Source: Archegozetes longisetosus (taxonomy: Eukaryota; Arthropoda; Arachnida; Sarcoptiformes; Trhypochthoniidae). From it: DNA of 64,000 bases. How positions within the stretch are numbered: the stretch's first letter is position 1; each line of letters opens with the position of its first letter. Positions 47,438 to 58,328 of the stretch are shown in pieces. The stretch covers positions 10,423,129 through 10,487,128 of the forward strand of contig JAEMBT020000007.1 of assembly GCA_018873245.2 (NCBI GenBank). Reading direction: 5' to 3'. Both the position numbers and the translations under genes were made by a program. The notes beneath the pieces are model-generated. The model worked only from the letters and a program-made list of their open reading frames with translations, made no database searches and was not told where the DNA came from.

Positions 47438-48271
47438 GTTTAATTTGAAATAAAATTTTTGTTAAATACATAAATAATTTCTGTTTATAGTTCTTAATCT
47501 GTATTCACATTAAGCCATTTGCCTTGTTTCTCATGGTATATATTTTCATTGAAACAGTCGCTTAACTACAGTTATCTGATTGAGAGTTATTTACAAATTA
47601 AGTCTTAATTATTAAATTTTATTGCTTTCTGTCAAGACTAAAGTAGGATTGAAGCAGAGTTTTATATAATCAGTAGTGTAACTATTGAGTAAACAGTAGT
47701 TGAAGAAATTTAATGAAATTTGATTTCTGAATATAAGATCAGTTTAATACTACAATTAATACTAAAGTACACTTAAAAACTAAGCACTGAGAGAATTAAT
47801 AAGAGACCTTATTTGATTTACAAATAAGCTAATGAATTGATAGGAAAAATTGAATTAAGAAATGAGGCTTGTACAAAAAAATGGACTAAACCTTCTTATG
47901 ATAAAGGTAGAGAAGTTTGAAAATATTACCAGAACTTACACGACTATATAACAATCGGGCCATTTGCACGAATACCGACTATCGTTATTAGGTATCGTCA
48001 GATTTTCTCTCAAAGCCTTTTGAGTTTTAAATTTCTTATCACATGCGGGCCAACTGTACGAGTAATTACGTTCTCACATGTGAGTAAACTTGTGATTTCT
48101 TGGAAATTCAGGTCTTCGGGTCGCGTATTCATATCCAGTTCATCAAGACGTATTTTATTATTTTATTAGATGTCTATTTACTATTTATCCTATTATTTAA
48201 AATCGATTAGAGTGAATTTTAATTTGATTAAATTAGTTTGACAAAAAATTTGGTTGAATGCGAATTTTCAG
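47438..48271. other. Promoter side of the glycosidase gene; otherwise empty
   Basis: AT-rich, no other gene seen. A small palindrome-like patch ('cgggccatttgcacg' near 47956 and 'gcgggccaactgtacg' near 48046) was noted without interpretation. Confidence 0.35.
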
Positions 48272-49286
48272 GGTATGGTAAGAAAAAACACTCTATTAGA
48301 TTCTCCTGACCTCAAGGATCATGAATATATAATACTTTTGAAGGTTAGTTTCCACAATTCGAGATTTTTTATCTCAAATTTCGAAATTTCTGGTTAAAAA
48401 TTACTTTGAAGGGTGAAAGGGGACGTTTGTATCTAAGGGAGTCTCAGCCCCCAGCCCCAAGTCTTATACATTATTGAACTCAGAACATCAAGCTGAAGTT
48501 ATTCAAAGAATTTTTTTCATTGAAACTTATAACTCTTTCAGGAAATAATGTATCACATTAGGGGTAAGGGTCTGGAACCCCCTTAGATCCAACACTTTCG
48601 CCTACTTTGAGATTCCGCAATTCGAGATTTTCGATCGGAATGATCGGAGATAATTATGCAATATTCAAGCCCCTATATAAAGCTACGTTCTGCAAAAATG
48701 AAAATTTTCTGAAAATGTTTTTAAACGATTTTTTAAAAAGGTTTAAAAATATTCTAAAATATTCTGATAGCATTTTAAACGATTCACATTGAATATTAAT
48801 ATTTAACTTTATTACTGATTGGAACTAAGGGGGCTTCAGACCCCTACCCCTAATGTGATGCATTATTTCCTGAAAGAGTTGCAAGTTTCAATGAAAAAAT
48901 TTCTTTGAATATCTCGAGAACCACTTGAGATAAATGGTCGAGTGACATATTGAAATGTTCAGCTCGATGTTCTGAGTTCAATGATATATTACTTGTCGGG
49001 TCCGACCACTCCCGTGGTCAGGTTCCAGTTGGAGATGGTCAAGTGAGATGTCAAAATGTTCAGTTCGATGAACTGAATTTAATGATGTGTAACACTTGGG
49101 GTGGAGTTCTGGTACTCCCTTAGATATAAACGATCCTTTTCACCCTTCGAAGTAATTTTAAACCAGAAATTTCGAACTTTGAGATAAAAAATCTCGAATT
49201 GGGGAAACTAACCTTTATAAAGAATTATATATTCATGATCCTTAAGGTCAGGAGAATCGAATAGAGTGCTTTATGTTACAATATCC
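48272..49286. mobile_element. Foldback element containing R1 modules, about 1 kb
   Basis: The outer arms 48272-48510 and 49040-49286 are inverted copies ('cactctatt', 'gattctcctgacc', 'ggatcatgaatatata', 'ttcgagattttttatctcaa'). An inner inverted pair joins 48506-48585 to 48826-48915 ('ggaaataatgtatcacatta' / 'taatgtgatgcattatttcc'). R1-family text ('aagtgttacacatcatta' type) lies in both arms. There is no coding capacity and no convincing target repeat. Confidence 0.65.
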
Positions 49287-49319
49287 TAAAAACTCATATT
49301 CAACCGTTTATTTGGCAAC

Positions 49320-49507
49320 TGATTAGAGATTATTGTTATTATCCCATAGAATAACATAGTTCGAATAAGATCCTTATTTTACAAACGTCTTATTTTATAT
49401 GTCACGTAATAATTATAATTTATATCTTTTATGAATTTTATTAAAGATAGATCTTAGTCGCACTACAATATCATTCTATGGAAAAATAAGAATAATCAAC
49501 CTCTAAT
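49320..49507. repeat. Short hairpin MITE
   Basis: The ends are inverted copies: 'gattagagattattgttatt' on the left and 'attagaggttgattattctt' (reverse complement) on the right. A second match, 'cccatagaataaca' / 'tccatagaatgata', lies further in. No coding capacity. Confidence 0.55.
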
Positions 49508-49559
49508 AGGTCGTCAGTTTTGGGTTGCCGACAATTCCCGTTTTTTAGTCATGAATCTT

Positions 49560-49900
49560 TCAAATTTTACCAATTTCAGTCGGGGTGGTCAAAGATACAT
49601 CCGAGAGTGGATCACATATTATCTTGGTAATCCTGAAGACACTCTAATCCCACATCCGACTTGATCCTCAGACTTGAGCTCGTGTGAGCACTTAGGTTTA
49701 ACATTGAAAAAACTCGTCCACTGCCAGACGCCAACAATCACAGATGAGGATCAACTTTGGGAGGCATTGCTAAATGCACATAGAATGTTGGCCAATAACA
49801 GTGGTCTTTAATTCAATTCACTCAATGGCAGCTAGAATGCAAAAGCTCTTCGAAGAGATAAGGGTGTCATTCGATACTGATTCGAGGTTTAATCAAAAAC
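49560..49900 (+). pseudogene. Tc1-like transposase C-terminal relic
   Basis: Plus-strand text in shifting frames matches the last third of Tc1 transposases: an SPDL-type start with a following E (near 49660), TITDEDQLWEALLNAH near 49740, then MAARMQKLFEEIRVSFDTD near 49830, where Tc1 proteins have the SMPRRIQAVI block. No terminal repeats are assigned. Confidence 0.55.
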
Positions 49901-51937
49901 AACCCTTTCTAGGGCTACTAGAACTTTGAAAAAGGTTGAATTATTATTGTATTACGAGATCTATTATGCGAAAATATTAAAAGACTATATACTGACTATA
50001 AGACTAAAAGACTATATTGAATACAAAACATATTTTCTACAAGAACTCTTGATGAATATGCTAATGATATACAATTTAACGTTGAGGGCATGATTTTATC
50101 CCTTCAGATAAAAAAGTTATAATTTTTTGAAACATCATATTTTTCGGGTACTTAGGTCTGTAGTAGTGTTGATTCCGTTTTAGATTTTTGAATTCCGTTC
50201 CGTTTCTATACGGTTCCTTAAGAAAATTTGTAATCATATTCCGTTCCTATTCCGTTCTTTTAAATTTTTTTCTAATCACGATTATATTTTCAAGTCTTAT
50301 TGTAAACACACGAAAATGATATAAAATACAATCGAATTAAGAGAAATATGAGAATGTAATAAAAGATACAAATGTATTAATTATAGTGAGAAGTACCTGT
50401 ATTTAAAAGTCAAAATATCAATTTATTTTAGAAAATTTAGAGTATTTAGATATTTAGCATTATTTTTGAAAAATACAATCATTTCCAATCTTTCTCTCTC
50501 AAACGATTTCTTCGTCCAATGCAGGCATTACCGGCTGCAGAGAATACTCTCTCGACTGCTGCAGTGCTTGAAGGGGTACAAAGAATATTTAAAGCAATAT
50601 TTTTTAGATCTAACAAATTATTAATTGATGTGTCGTTCTTCCAGAAATCAAAAGCATCAGTCTTAAGATTAAATTTAGTTTTGCCAACAATATGCATCCT
50701 GTTAATTAATTGTTTGTCCAAGTCTAAAAGGTTATCATCAGTTTGTACTGATGTTTAACTGAATTCTGTTTCCATAAATGATTCAAAAGGAGTCATACTT
50801 TCAGGTCTTTCAATATCAGCTTCAGGTTCAGTAATCTTTTCAATATTTTTATTGAATTGTTGAGAGTAACTTTTGATAAAGTCTTTTTCATATTCACACT
50901 GTTATTCATTTAAAATTCTAAAAAAACGCGGGTCCAGAAAAGTAGAAGCAACATAGATTTCTTCTGAAAACTTTTCATTTTTAGGATCAAGAAAATGATC
51001 GAATTTTTTCTCTATTTCATTAATGAGTATTTCTGCAGAATTTTTTATAACTTCACTTCTCATTTGGGTTTGACGAAGCAGATGATGTTTCAAAAAGAGT
51101 ATCGAAGAGCAAACTTTTGAAATAGTTGTTTCAAAATCCTTACTCATCTTATTAGTTATATCATTAAATGGTTTGAATAAGTTGACATATTCTTGAAGTA
51201 AATCCCATTCTCTCACTCTTATATTATCAATATTTTCTTCAGAACAGATCTTACTTAATTCAGACCCCTTTTCAATCAAATTAGTCATTTGCAAATATAG
51301 TGAATTCCAACGAGTAATTGTGATTGTAGGTAAAACAGATCCAGACTCATGTTTCAGAATTTCTGTCATTTTTCCAGACTCTCTGAACCTTTTAATCAAT
51401 TTTGTGGCAGATCTCAAAACTTCTTTGAATTGAGTTGTTTTATTACAAACTTTGATAACACATTGAAGAATATGAATGAAGCAACCGATTCGCTGTATTC
51501 TACATTCTGAAAATTTAGTGTTGAGCTCTGACTCCTCGAAATCAAACTCATTTTCATCAATTTCTTCGTCAATATCTTCGATGTCGTAGTCTATGTTTTC
51601 TTCTTCTGAGTTATAATCAAAATCGTCGCAATCATCGTCATCTTTTCATTCAATTTTGAACGTCTTTACCATATTAGAGCCGTTGTCGGTTATCACGCGA
51701 AAGATATTTTCATGTTTTATTCCATATTCTGTTAATACTGATTGAAATACGTCGCAGTGACTCTTTTGGCGCTAAATAGCGCAAAAGAGCTGTAGAGTGC
51801 TCTTTAGGCGTTATATCTAAAAATCACTTTAAAAACACTAAAACTGTGTTAATTTATAAAGAAAATAATAAAAGAATTTTATTTATTTATCTTTTTTTGA
51901 TAAATATTAAATCCCTTAGAAACAAAAGGGGTTATCG

Positions 51938-52200
51938 AGTGAATAGGGCTAATGGGTCCAAGGGGTTTTCCGACGCCCACCTCCAAGCGTGGTGCGTCAT
52001 TGGATTCAGTTCGTCGAGCTGAACATTTTGACACTACACTTGACCACTTCTTACTCGAACTTGGCCACTTCCGGCCAACTCCCGACGGAAGTGGTCGACT
52101 CTGCCAAGTGATATAACATTGGACTCAGGACGTTGAACTTAGCACTTTGATATCTCACTTGATCAATTATCTCAAGTAGTTCTCGAGATACTCGTCCTTA
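51938..52200 (+). repeat. R1 module, copy inside the GGCGC element
   Basis: This has the same order of blocks as at 8950-9115: 'gggctaatgggtcca', 'cattggattcagttcgtcga', 'gctgaacattttga' and 'cacttgaccacttc', continuing to 'ctcgagatactcg'. It lies in the GGCGC element, which lies in the hAT transposase, so it is nested three deep. Confidence 0.7.
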
Positions 52201-52512
52201 AATTTTTTTTAAAAACTGCTTAATAAGCATAAAATTTGCCGTTCTCGAAAGAAATCCCGGAAAATCATAAAAAAACTTGAAAAAACAAAAATAATAGGAA
52301 CCTAAACGAAAAAGTATACATGTGCAAATGTAACTAATGCTGATTAAAAAGACTCAACACCTTAGGAAACTGTAATATATACGACTTGGCATGGATTGAC
52401 TAAAGTTTGAAGTTGAAGCGATGTTTCTTAAAGCACTATCTCTATGTATAAACTCAATTTTTAGCGTCAATTCGTAGACCAAATGGTAGCAAATACATAC
52501 CGAGTGTGTAAA

Positions 52513-52667
52513 AATGCGATATTAGTCATTTGATTAAAGCCGTGGCCGGCTCACAGGATCACAACTGTCTGATTAGATTAGTTCAATAGTTTCAATGGGT
52601 TAGGAGGCGGTGGTTCGGTCGTGATGTGAGCCGGTCACTGCTATAATCAAATGACTAATATCGCATT
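52513..52667. repeat. Palindromic hairpin element, 155 bp
   Basis: Left AATGCGATATTAGTCATTTG and right CAAATGACTAATATCGCATT are perfect inverted copies. The inner arms (GTGGCCGGCTCAC / GTGAGCCGGTCAC) are nearly so. The loop is about 70 bases. It could be a small MITE or encode a stable hairpin RNA. Confidence 0.7.
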
Positions 52668-54345
52668 CACAAATCATAAGATGAAGTCTTTAGAGCATAC
52701 ATTCAAGACTATTATTAACAATGAAGGTTCAATTAGGCGCTAGATTTAAGTTTTTGATAGATTTTGAGCCACTTTTTGAGCTGGTTTTATAATTTTGAAA
52801 AGTGTATTTTTGCATTAAATTATGTTATGCAAGAACTAATTCATGCAACTAGAAAATCAATAGGTTTTCTGTTACAACTTGGTATTTGATGTATTATCAA
52901 ATTTCATTAAATTGTCTAATTCCGTTCAAAAGTTATTCAAAAAATCGAGTGGCTTTAAAATTTTGAACTAGACTGAATAAATATATAGTTATAAATTTTC
53001 GTAAAATAGTGTTCATTTCATTCTTTTCGTCAAAAACTAAAATTTTATGAATTTCTGATCTACCACGGCATAAAAACTTTTCTAGTACTAATCAGCGCCA
53101 AAAGAGCAATTAGGCGCTCTTTTGGCGCTATTTGGCGCCGAAAGAGCGCTGGGCGAAATACGTCTCTAATGTTCTCTGCTTTGTGTGGATGCGGGAACAG
53201 TTTCAGCGCTTTAGATTCACTAGTTTTGTCATAAAAATAGGCTGAGATGCCTAAATATCATTCTGTAAGTCCTTTTTTACTCCAAATATCTGCTCCTAAA
53301 GAGATTATATCGATGTTTCCGAGTTTAGAAGCAATTTCTTGTTTAGATTTATCGAAACAATTTAGACATTCATTGATTAGACCTTTTCTCACCGGTATAG
53401 GTATTCTTTCATTCAAAAACCAAATCAAGTCACGAAGCTCTTGTTTTTCGACTATTGAAATCGGGACAGAAGTGGTTGCAACTAATCTTATGAGTCTGAA
53501 CATGAATCCCTTTGCGATCGGGTTGTTTTTATCGTATTTATTGGTACTTACTTTAAATGATGCATATGAAGTGATAAGTGATGGAGAAGTTGATGCCCTT
53601 TCAGTCTTCAGTTTCTTATCTTTTCGTTGAACTTCCTCTTTGTAATAAATTTCATATTCAATTTTGTGATTCGCTCGCAAGTGTTTCACTAAATTTGTTG
53701 AATTTTTTCCTCTGAGTTCCGTTTTACAATTACTCACTTTGCATTTTGATATATCCTTTTCTTTATCATAGTCAAAGTAATTATGTATCAAGTTTTCTGG
53801 TCGCTTACCAATTGATTTCCTTTTAGTTTTTCTTTTGGACTGCGAACCACTCATAAGAATATCATAAGCACTTTCACTTTGACTCAAATCAGTATCACTC
53901 GAAACTACTACTTGTTCTGACATTTTAATTAAATATTATTCTCATTAACTCTATTTGTATATTATTTAATGTTTTAATCATTTAATAGATTCAGAAATCT
54001 TTGGTTCAAATTATTTGAGATACTAATGATCGATAGATTTTTAAAACACCGCTTCAAAGTATTGCAATCCTCTAATATAGCATCATTTATTGTTTATGTA
54101 ATTTGAAACCTAAGATGAATCATTGAAATCTTTCCTTTATTTTGTAAAGCATTACAGTATTGTGCATTTTTTGATGACTTGATGCTAGAGTTGTTTACGT
54201 TCTTCATTCTATTACGTTCCGTTTCTATTCCGTTCTCTTTAAATATTTAAAATTTCGTTCCGTTCTTATTCCGTTCTTTTAAGAAATTTTAATGCCGTTC
54301 CAGTTCCGTACCAGTTCCAGGAACGGAATCAACACTAGTCTGTAG

Positions 54346-55364
54346 TACTTAGACAAACAATATTTGACTAAAACAAAAATGCACGTATCTAATCACCTTT
54401 TATTTGGTTTAGTTTCCATTCATCATAATTTAAAAGTTTTTGTTCGATTCTTCTGACAGAATTTACTTGAATAATTCACCTACCTTACAAGGAATTTGAA
54501 CGCCCACTTACCAGAATGTCGGTCCCAACATGCAGTTCATTCAAAAAAATTTCATCAAAATCCATCAATTTTTACTACTAAAAATCCCTAAAAGACTGGG
54601 GAGTTTACTTTTGTCAAAGACTGTACCTAGTTTCAGATTCATTTGTTTCGATAACAACTTTTATAACCGAACTAAGAGAACTAAAATTGCTAACTTAATT
54701 TTTAAATTAAAGACTTATAATAAAAAACTTTGAACTAAAAATGAAAGTTTTTTTTCCAAGAAATGACAGTTTTGTTATGCAAAAAGGATTTAAAATATAT
54801 CCAGATTTCGATAATGCGAAATGATGTTTTTTATATATAATTTACACTTCACATTAATCCGCCAACGCTTATTGTGTAACTATGTTTATTAAGTGCAATC
54901 TGTTTTAAGTTAAATATTGATGTGCTTTTAACGTTCATAATATTCGAAATGTTTGTTATTTTACAATCGTATGTATGCATTACATTGCAATTTTTCGTAC
55001 TATTAAGGAAATATCTTAAATCAAGTTTGATATGGACATCTTTTTGCTTGATTATTTTAACACCTGTTAGACAGTCACAATTCTTGGCATTAAGCTTGTT
55101 TTTATTCTTAATTGAATACTATTCATTTAAAATATTATTTAATACATTAATAGAAATACGTTACATAATAAATTTTTGGCGAGATTGCCCTTAGGATCCT
55201 TTTTTGTACCTAAGGTGTGCATAGATACTAGCATGCGCGTGTACGCGAAAGGTTAACTCCACTTGAACGAAAATTACATTAAGACTTAAATATGATATTG
55301 CAGAAAAATTTTATTTCGCTTTCAAAACTCTGAAAAGATTAATATACAGTGTATATCATTTCAG
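54346..55364. other. Intergenic, no gene seen
   Basis: AT-rich. A 90-codon hydrophobic plus-strand frame near 54922-55194 is read as chance: composition follows the local AT-richness and no start or splice context stands out. Confidence 0.4.
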
Positions 55365-55796
55365 TTAACATTGTGTTTCATATTGTCCACATGTCGGGAA
55401 ACCTTTGCTGCATGCGCTACCATAGTGACAAACGCAAGTGCCAAACGTTCCCCGCTTGCATCCTCCACACGAACGATGTCCTTTCCATTCCTTTCCATAA
55501 CAACGAGATCCACTCACTTCATCTAAGCAGAAAATACATGTTGTAATTACTCCCTACTTTCATAGTCATGATTAATCTATCGCATATATCTGTAGCTATA
55601 AGCATGGCATAAATATTACTATAATCTTTCCTAACAAATTCAATATAAAATCTATCATTTTCTTCATAGATTCTTAACGATTAGTTAAAACTTAATAAGT
55701 TTAGACTATAATGATCAATTAAATATAGTACAGATATTTACCCATTGTCGACACCACGACGAGGAAAATTAGAAAGCAGTAAATAATTGCACGCAT
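55365..55796 (-). CDS. Secreted cysteine-rich peptide, 70 aa, eight Cys in the mature part, two exons
   Basis: Too short and split for a simple ORF search. Minus-strand exon 1 (55796-55742) encodes a signal peptide, MRAIIYCFLIFLVVVSTM, then a donor GTAAAT. Exon 2 (55522-55365), after a TGCTTAG acceptor, completes an Asp codon in phase 1 and runs to TAA. The precursor is 70 residues. The mature part is about 50 residues, basic and Gly-rich, with eight cysteines spaced C-x10-C-x2-C-x7-C-x1-C-x5-C-x6-C-x6-C; the last residue is Cys. An even Cys count, the CxC step (TCVCHYGSAC) and the phase-1 intron just after the signal region are typical of disulphide-stabilised secreted peptides of arthropods. 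These include antimicrobial, protease-inhibitor and signalling peptides. I recognise no named family. GC content of exon 2 is well above its surroundings. Intron 219 bp. Intact as read. Confidence 0.75.
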
Positions 55797-58072
55797 TTTT
55801 CAATGTTGAGAAGCTTGTTAAAACGTTTTATTAAGAGGTTTGTCGTACTGAACACTGCATCTTCTCGGTTTTTATATCGAATTACTTCCTCTTTTGGTGC
55901 AAAACAACATGTGTTATTTATGCACACCAATGTCTATTCCTGGTAGAAATGTAAAAGTACAGTCATGTCAGAACAAATTATTGCAGTGAATTATTGACAT
56001 CCTGTTAAAAATCCTTATTTCATTAAAAACACTGAATGCGTAATATCAGAAAAATGTTTTTTTTAATTAAACCCAAGCCTAAACTTCCAACTTTGTGTGA
56101 ATATAAAGTCAATAATGACTAATATTTAAGAAATGATTAACAAAGAGCAGTTTTTTGAAGTTCAATAAAAGCCGAAACTACAATTCTATTATGACTAATA
56201 TGTACGAAATGACTAACAAAAGAAGCATTTTATCACTTGATAACCAGCTATTTGTAAACATCTTTTATAATGAAATGGGAGTTAACCATTGATAGGAGAG
56301 AAGTTTTATTTGGCTTAAGTCAATTAACTGTTTTAAGTTGAAGTCCCTAAATGTTAACGTTCTTCAATGGAAAAAAATTATCATGACACAACTCTACATG
56401 CTTTTATATGCTTTGGATAGCTTTATTAAAAAATCAGTTACAAACTGAGAGCTGTAAGGTTTTGACTATAAGGCTCAAACTATAAGCATTTGAGATATGA
56501 CTTCTGGATTAGAAATTATGCTACTAAGTGATTAGGATCTTTAATTTGATTTGTGCCGAACAATATACTGAGCTGCATTCTTTATCATTATTACAACTTC
56601 CAACTTTAGATCCTGGTAAAAGAGGTATATATTGTCAATATAATATATAAGATCCTACATTTAACTCCGACATTAAAACATATTGTATTCTCTGCCGAAA
56701 TCTTACAAGATGAAAATTCCTGTCTTATAAAGCTTATTTTGTCTTTTAAAACATATCTCTCAAATAATTGGGTCGGTATTTGAGATGTACGGAATATGAA
56801 TTATACCGAAATATACCCTGAGCAGCATTCTTTATCATTTATACATTTTAATAAGTGTATAAATATTAATAGTAAACGACTTATTTCTTATAAAACATAA
56901 TAATGAGAAAAAACTCATTAAAAATAGATAATTGGTGAAATACACAAGTGCAGTAATACCTCCGAAAGTGCCTCCATCAACGATATCGTTCGTCGAGCTA
57001 ACTGAACAATAAAGTATTTTATATTTTATTATGCTAATCAATAAGAAAATACATCATATGAGCTTTAAGTGATAGTAACTATATGGAAACAAAGGTCTTT
57101 TCAATAAACTTAGTTTTAATTTTCTTCATTACATATTACTAAAACTTAATCGAGTCCCGCTGAAGCAATTTAAGAAATATAGTCATTCTAGAACTACATA
57201 AATGCTTTCTAAATTACATAAGAATCTGAAGTAATCAGATTAAAAGCATCCTAAACAAATGTTCTGATAATCCTGTTTTTTAAGATTATTCTGACTTAAA
57301 ATATATAGTATTTCAGTGGTAATGAAGTAACGTTATCGTTCAAATTGTCACTCAAACCTAATCTTTTGCCTTTTAAGATCACTGATGCACTTGCTATTTT
57401 TTGCGAGTATTAGTAACTGTTATGCCAATTCTACTTTATTTAATTATAGTGTTATTCAAAAGTGGTACGATTTAGAGCTCGATTAAAACGCCAACGTTAT
57501 GCATAATTTTCATTATTCACATATAAATACTTTTTGACAACTAACTGCGTAGCTTCGTAATTTTAGCACCTTTGACAATTACAATAGATTAGTAATCATT
57601 TCAAGTAACATTACATTCAAGTTTTTGACAAAAGTTTTAATATGTAACAAGATTTTCCTTCACGATGTTTCAAACATGCGTGTTTCGAATGCAAAAATTT
57701 CATTACAAGAATTTTTGATTTTAGGCTCTTGGACTATTCTGGTACTATTATGAACGATATCGTTGATAACAAAATGCTTTATCTGTTAACTGAATTAGTT
57801 CACATGAATTCATCTTTTAGTAATAAGGTGACTATGATTGAAGATGAAACAATTTTTATGTGTATGTTCAGTATTCAAACTATGATTTTAGCTTATGACT
57901 TATAAAGAGCGGATCGACAATCGATCATTTGGTACCTTTAGTTTAAGTTTTGACATCTAAAGTCAGTTGCATTGAGAATAGAGATTAGCAAGTTTAAACA
58001 ATTGAATTTCTTTAGGCTAAAATTAAATTTTATTCAATAACTTATAGTAAAAGAAATTGCTATACTTTGAAA
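55797..58072. other. Intergenic, one unexplained GC-rich patch
   Basis: Mostly AT-rich. On the minus strand, 57001-56960 is bounded by a TTCAG acceptor-like and a GTATTA donor-like site and reads SSTNDIVDGGTFGG in one frame. It could be a small exon, but nothing joins to it convincingly. A similar string 'acgatatcgttgat' occurs at 57754. Confidence 0.3.
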
Positions 58073-58328
58073 TCAGACATTGCTTTTGCAAACAGAAAGA
58101 ACACATTTATAATTTTCATTACAAAATTTTTTAGAATTTTTACAATAGCAAGATCTCATGCATTTACCCGTACATTCATAGTAATCGAAAGTTCTACTAT
58201 CTAGTCTAATCTAGTCTAATAAGGAGCAAATATGTATGCCTATCCTTCTATGCATTCCGACTGTGGACCCTTTATACCCGAACAAATCACATATTCGGGA
58301 TCAGGATGGCCAGAAAAAGTACAACTGG
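58073..58328 (-). CDS. Partial cysteine-rich (TIL-like) gene fragment
   Basis: Minus strand. A clear cysteine-rich block at about 58199-58073 ends in a stop at 58073-58075. It reads ECTGKCMRSCYCKNSKKFC then NENYKCVLSVCKSNV, with spacing C-x3-C-x3-C-x1-C-x6-C-x5-C-x4-C. Apart from one extra Cys, this is the C-terminal half of a trypsin-inhibitor-like (TIL) domain (C-x3-C-x3-C-x1-C-x12-C-x4-C). About 80 bp upstream, 58328-58278, between an acceptor (GGATAG) and a donor (GTATAAAG), another patch reads SCTFSGHPDPEYVICSG, like the first half of such a domain. Two expected middle cysteines and a signal exon are missing, so it may be incomplete, decayed or wrongly joined. Confidence 0.4.

Larger units (their letters stand above)
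51754..53154. mobile_element. hAT-like non-autonomous element, GGCGC family, inserted in the hAT transposase
   Basis: The ends are CAGTGACTCTTTTGGCGC and CAGCGCTCTTTCGGCGC (reverse complement), each followed by AAATAGCGC. The 10 bp GAAATACGTC is repeated on both sides (51744-51753 and 53155-53164). Removing the element and one repeat restores the transposase frame (IRDVF then QSVLTEYG), which independently confirms the boundaries. The element carries an R1 module and a small hairpin element of its own. Confidence 0.85.
50479..53923 (-). pseudogene. hAT transposase, split by a nested insertion and with a few stops
   Basis: On the minus strand, the N-terminal part (53923-53258) has a BED zinc finger: CKVSNCKTELRGKNSTNLVK with His HLRANHKIE after it. 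Then come VPISIVEKQELRDLIWFLN and GADIWSKKGLTE, a stop, and YLGISAYFYDKTSESKALKL up to AENIRDVF. There the insertion 51754-53154 interrupts it. On the far side the same frame resumes with QSVLTEYGIKHENIF and the hAT motif RVITDNGSNMVKTF. An acidic insert and LIKRFRESGKMTEIL follow. The C-terminal hATC dimerisation region ends CTPSSTAAVERVFSAAGNAC. I count about four in-frame stops over the whole length and no clear frameshift, so this copy is only lightly damaged. Confidence 0.85.
50164..54337 (-). mobile_element. hAT transposon, 4.2 kb, with exact 8-bp target duplication
   Basis: The terminal repeat TAGTGTTGATTCCGTT is present at both ends. The 8 bp GTCTGTAG occurs immediately outside each end (50156-50163, 54338-54345). 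Just inside both ends lie repeated ATTCCGTTCC / CCGTTCTTTT motifs, the subterminal repeats that hAT transposases bind. The minus strand carries a hAT transposase (50479-53923) that is split by a 1.4 kb insertion (51754-53154). The perfect target repeat and the largely readable frame suggest recent activity. Confidence 0.9.

Noticed and set aside
53247-53630. 127-codon plus-strand frame
   Set aside because: Antisense shadow of the hAT transposase N-terminal region.
54922-55194. 90-codon hydrophobic plus-strand frame
   Set aside because: Hydrophobic bias is what AT-rich DNA gives by chance; no conserved pattern.
56960-57001. 42-base minus-strand exon-like patch (SSTNDIVDGGTFGG)
   Set aside because: Acceptor- and donor-like edges exist, but no neighbouring exon joins in phase; too short to claim.
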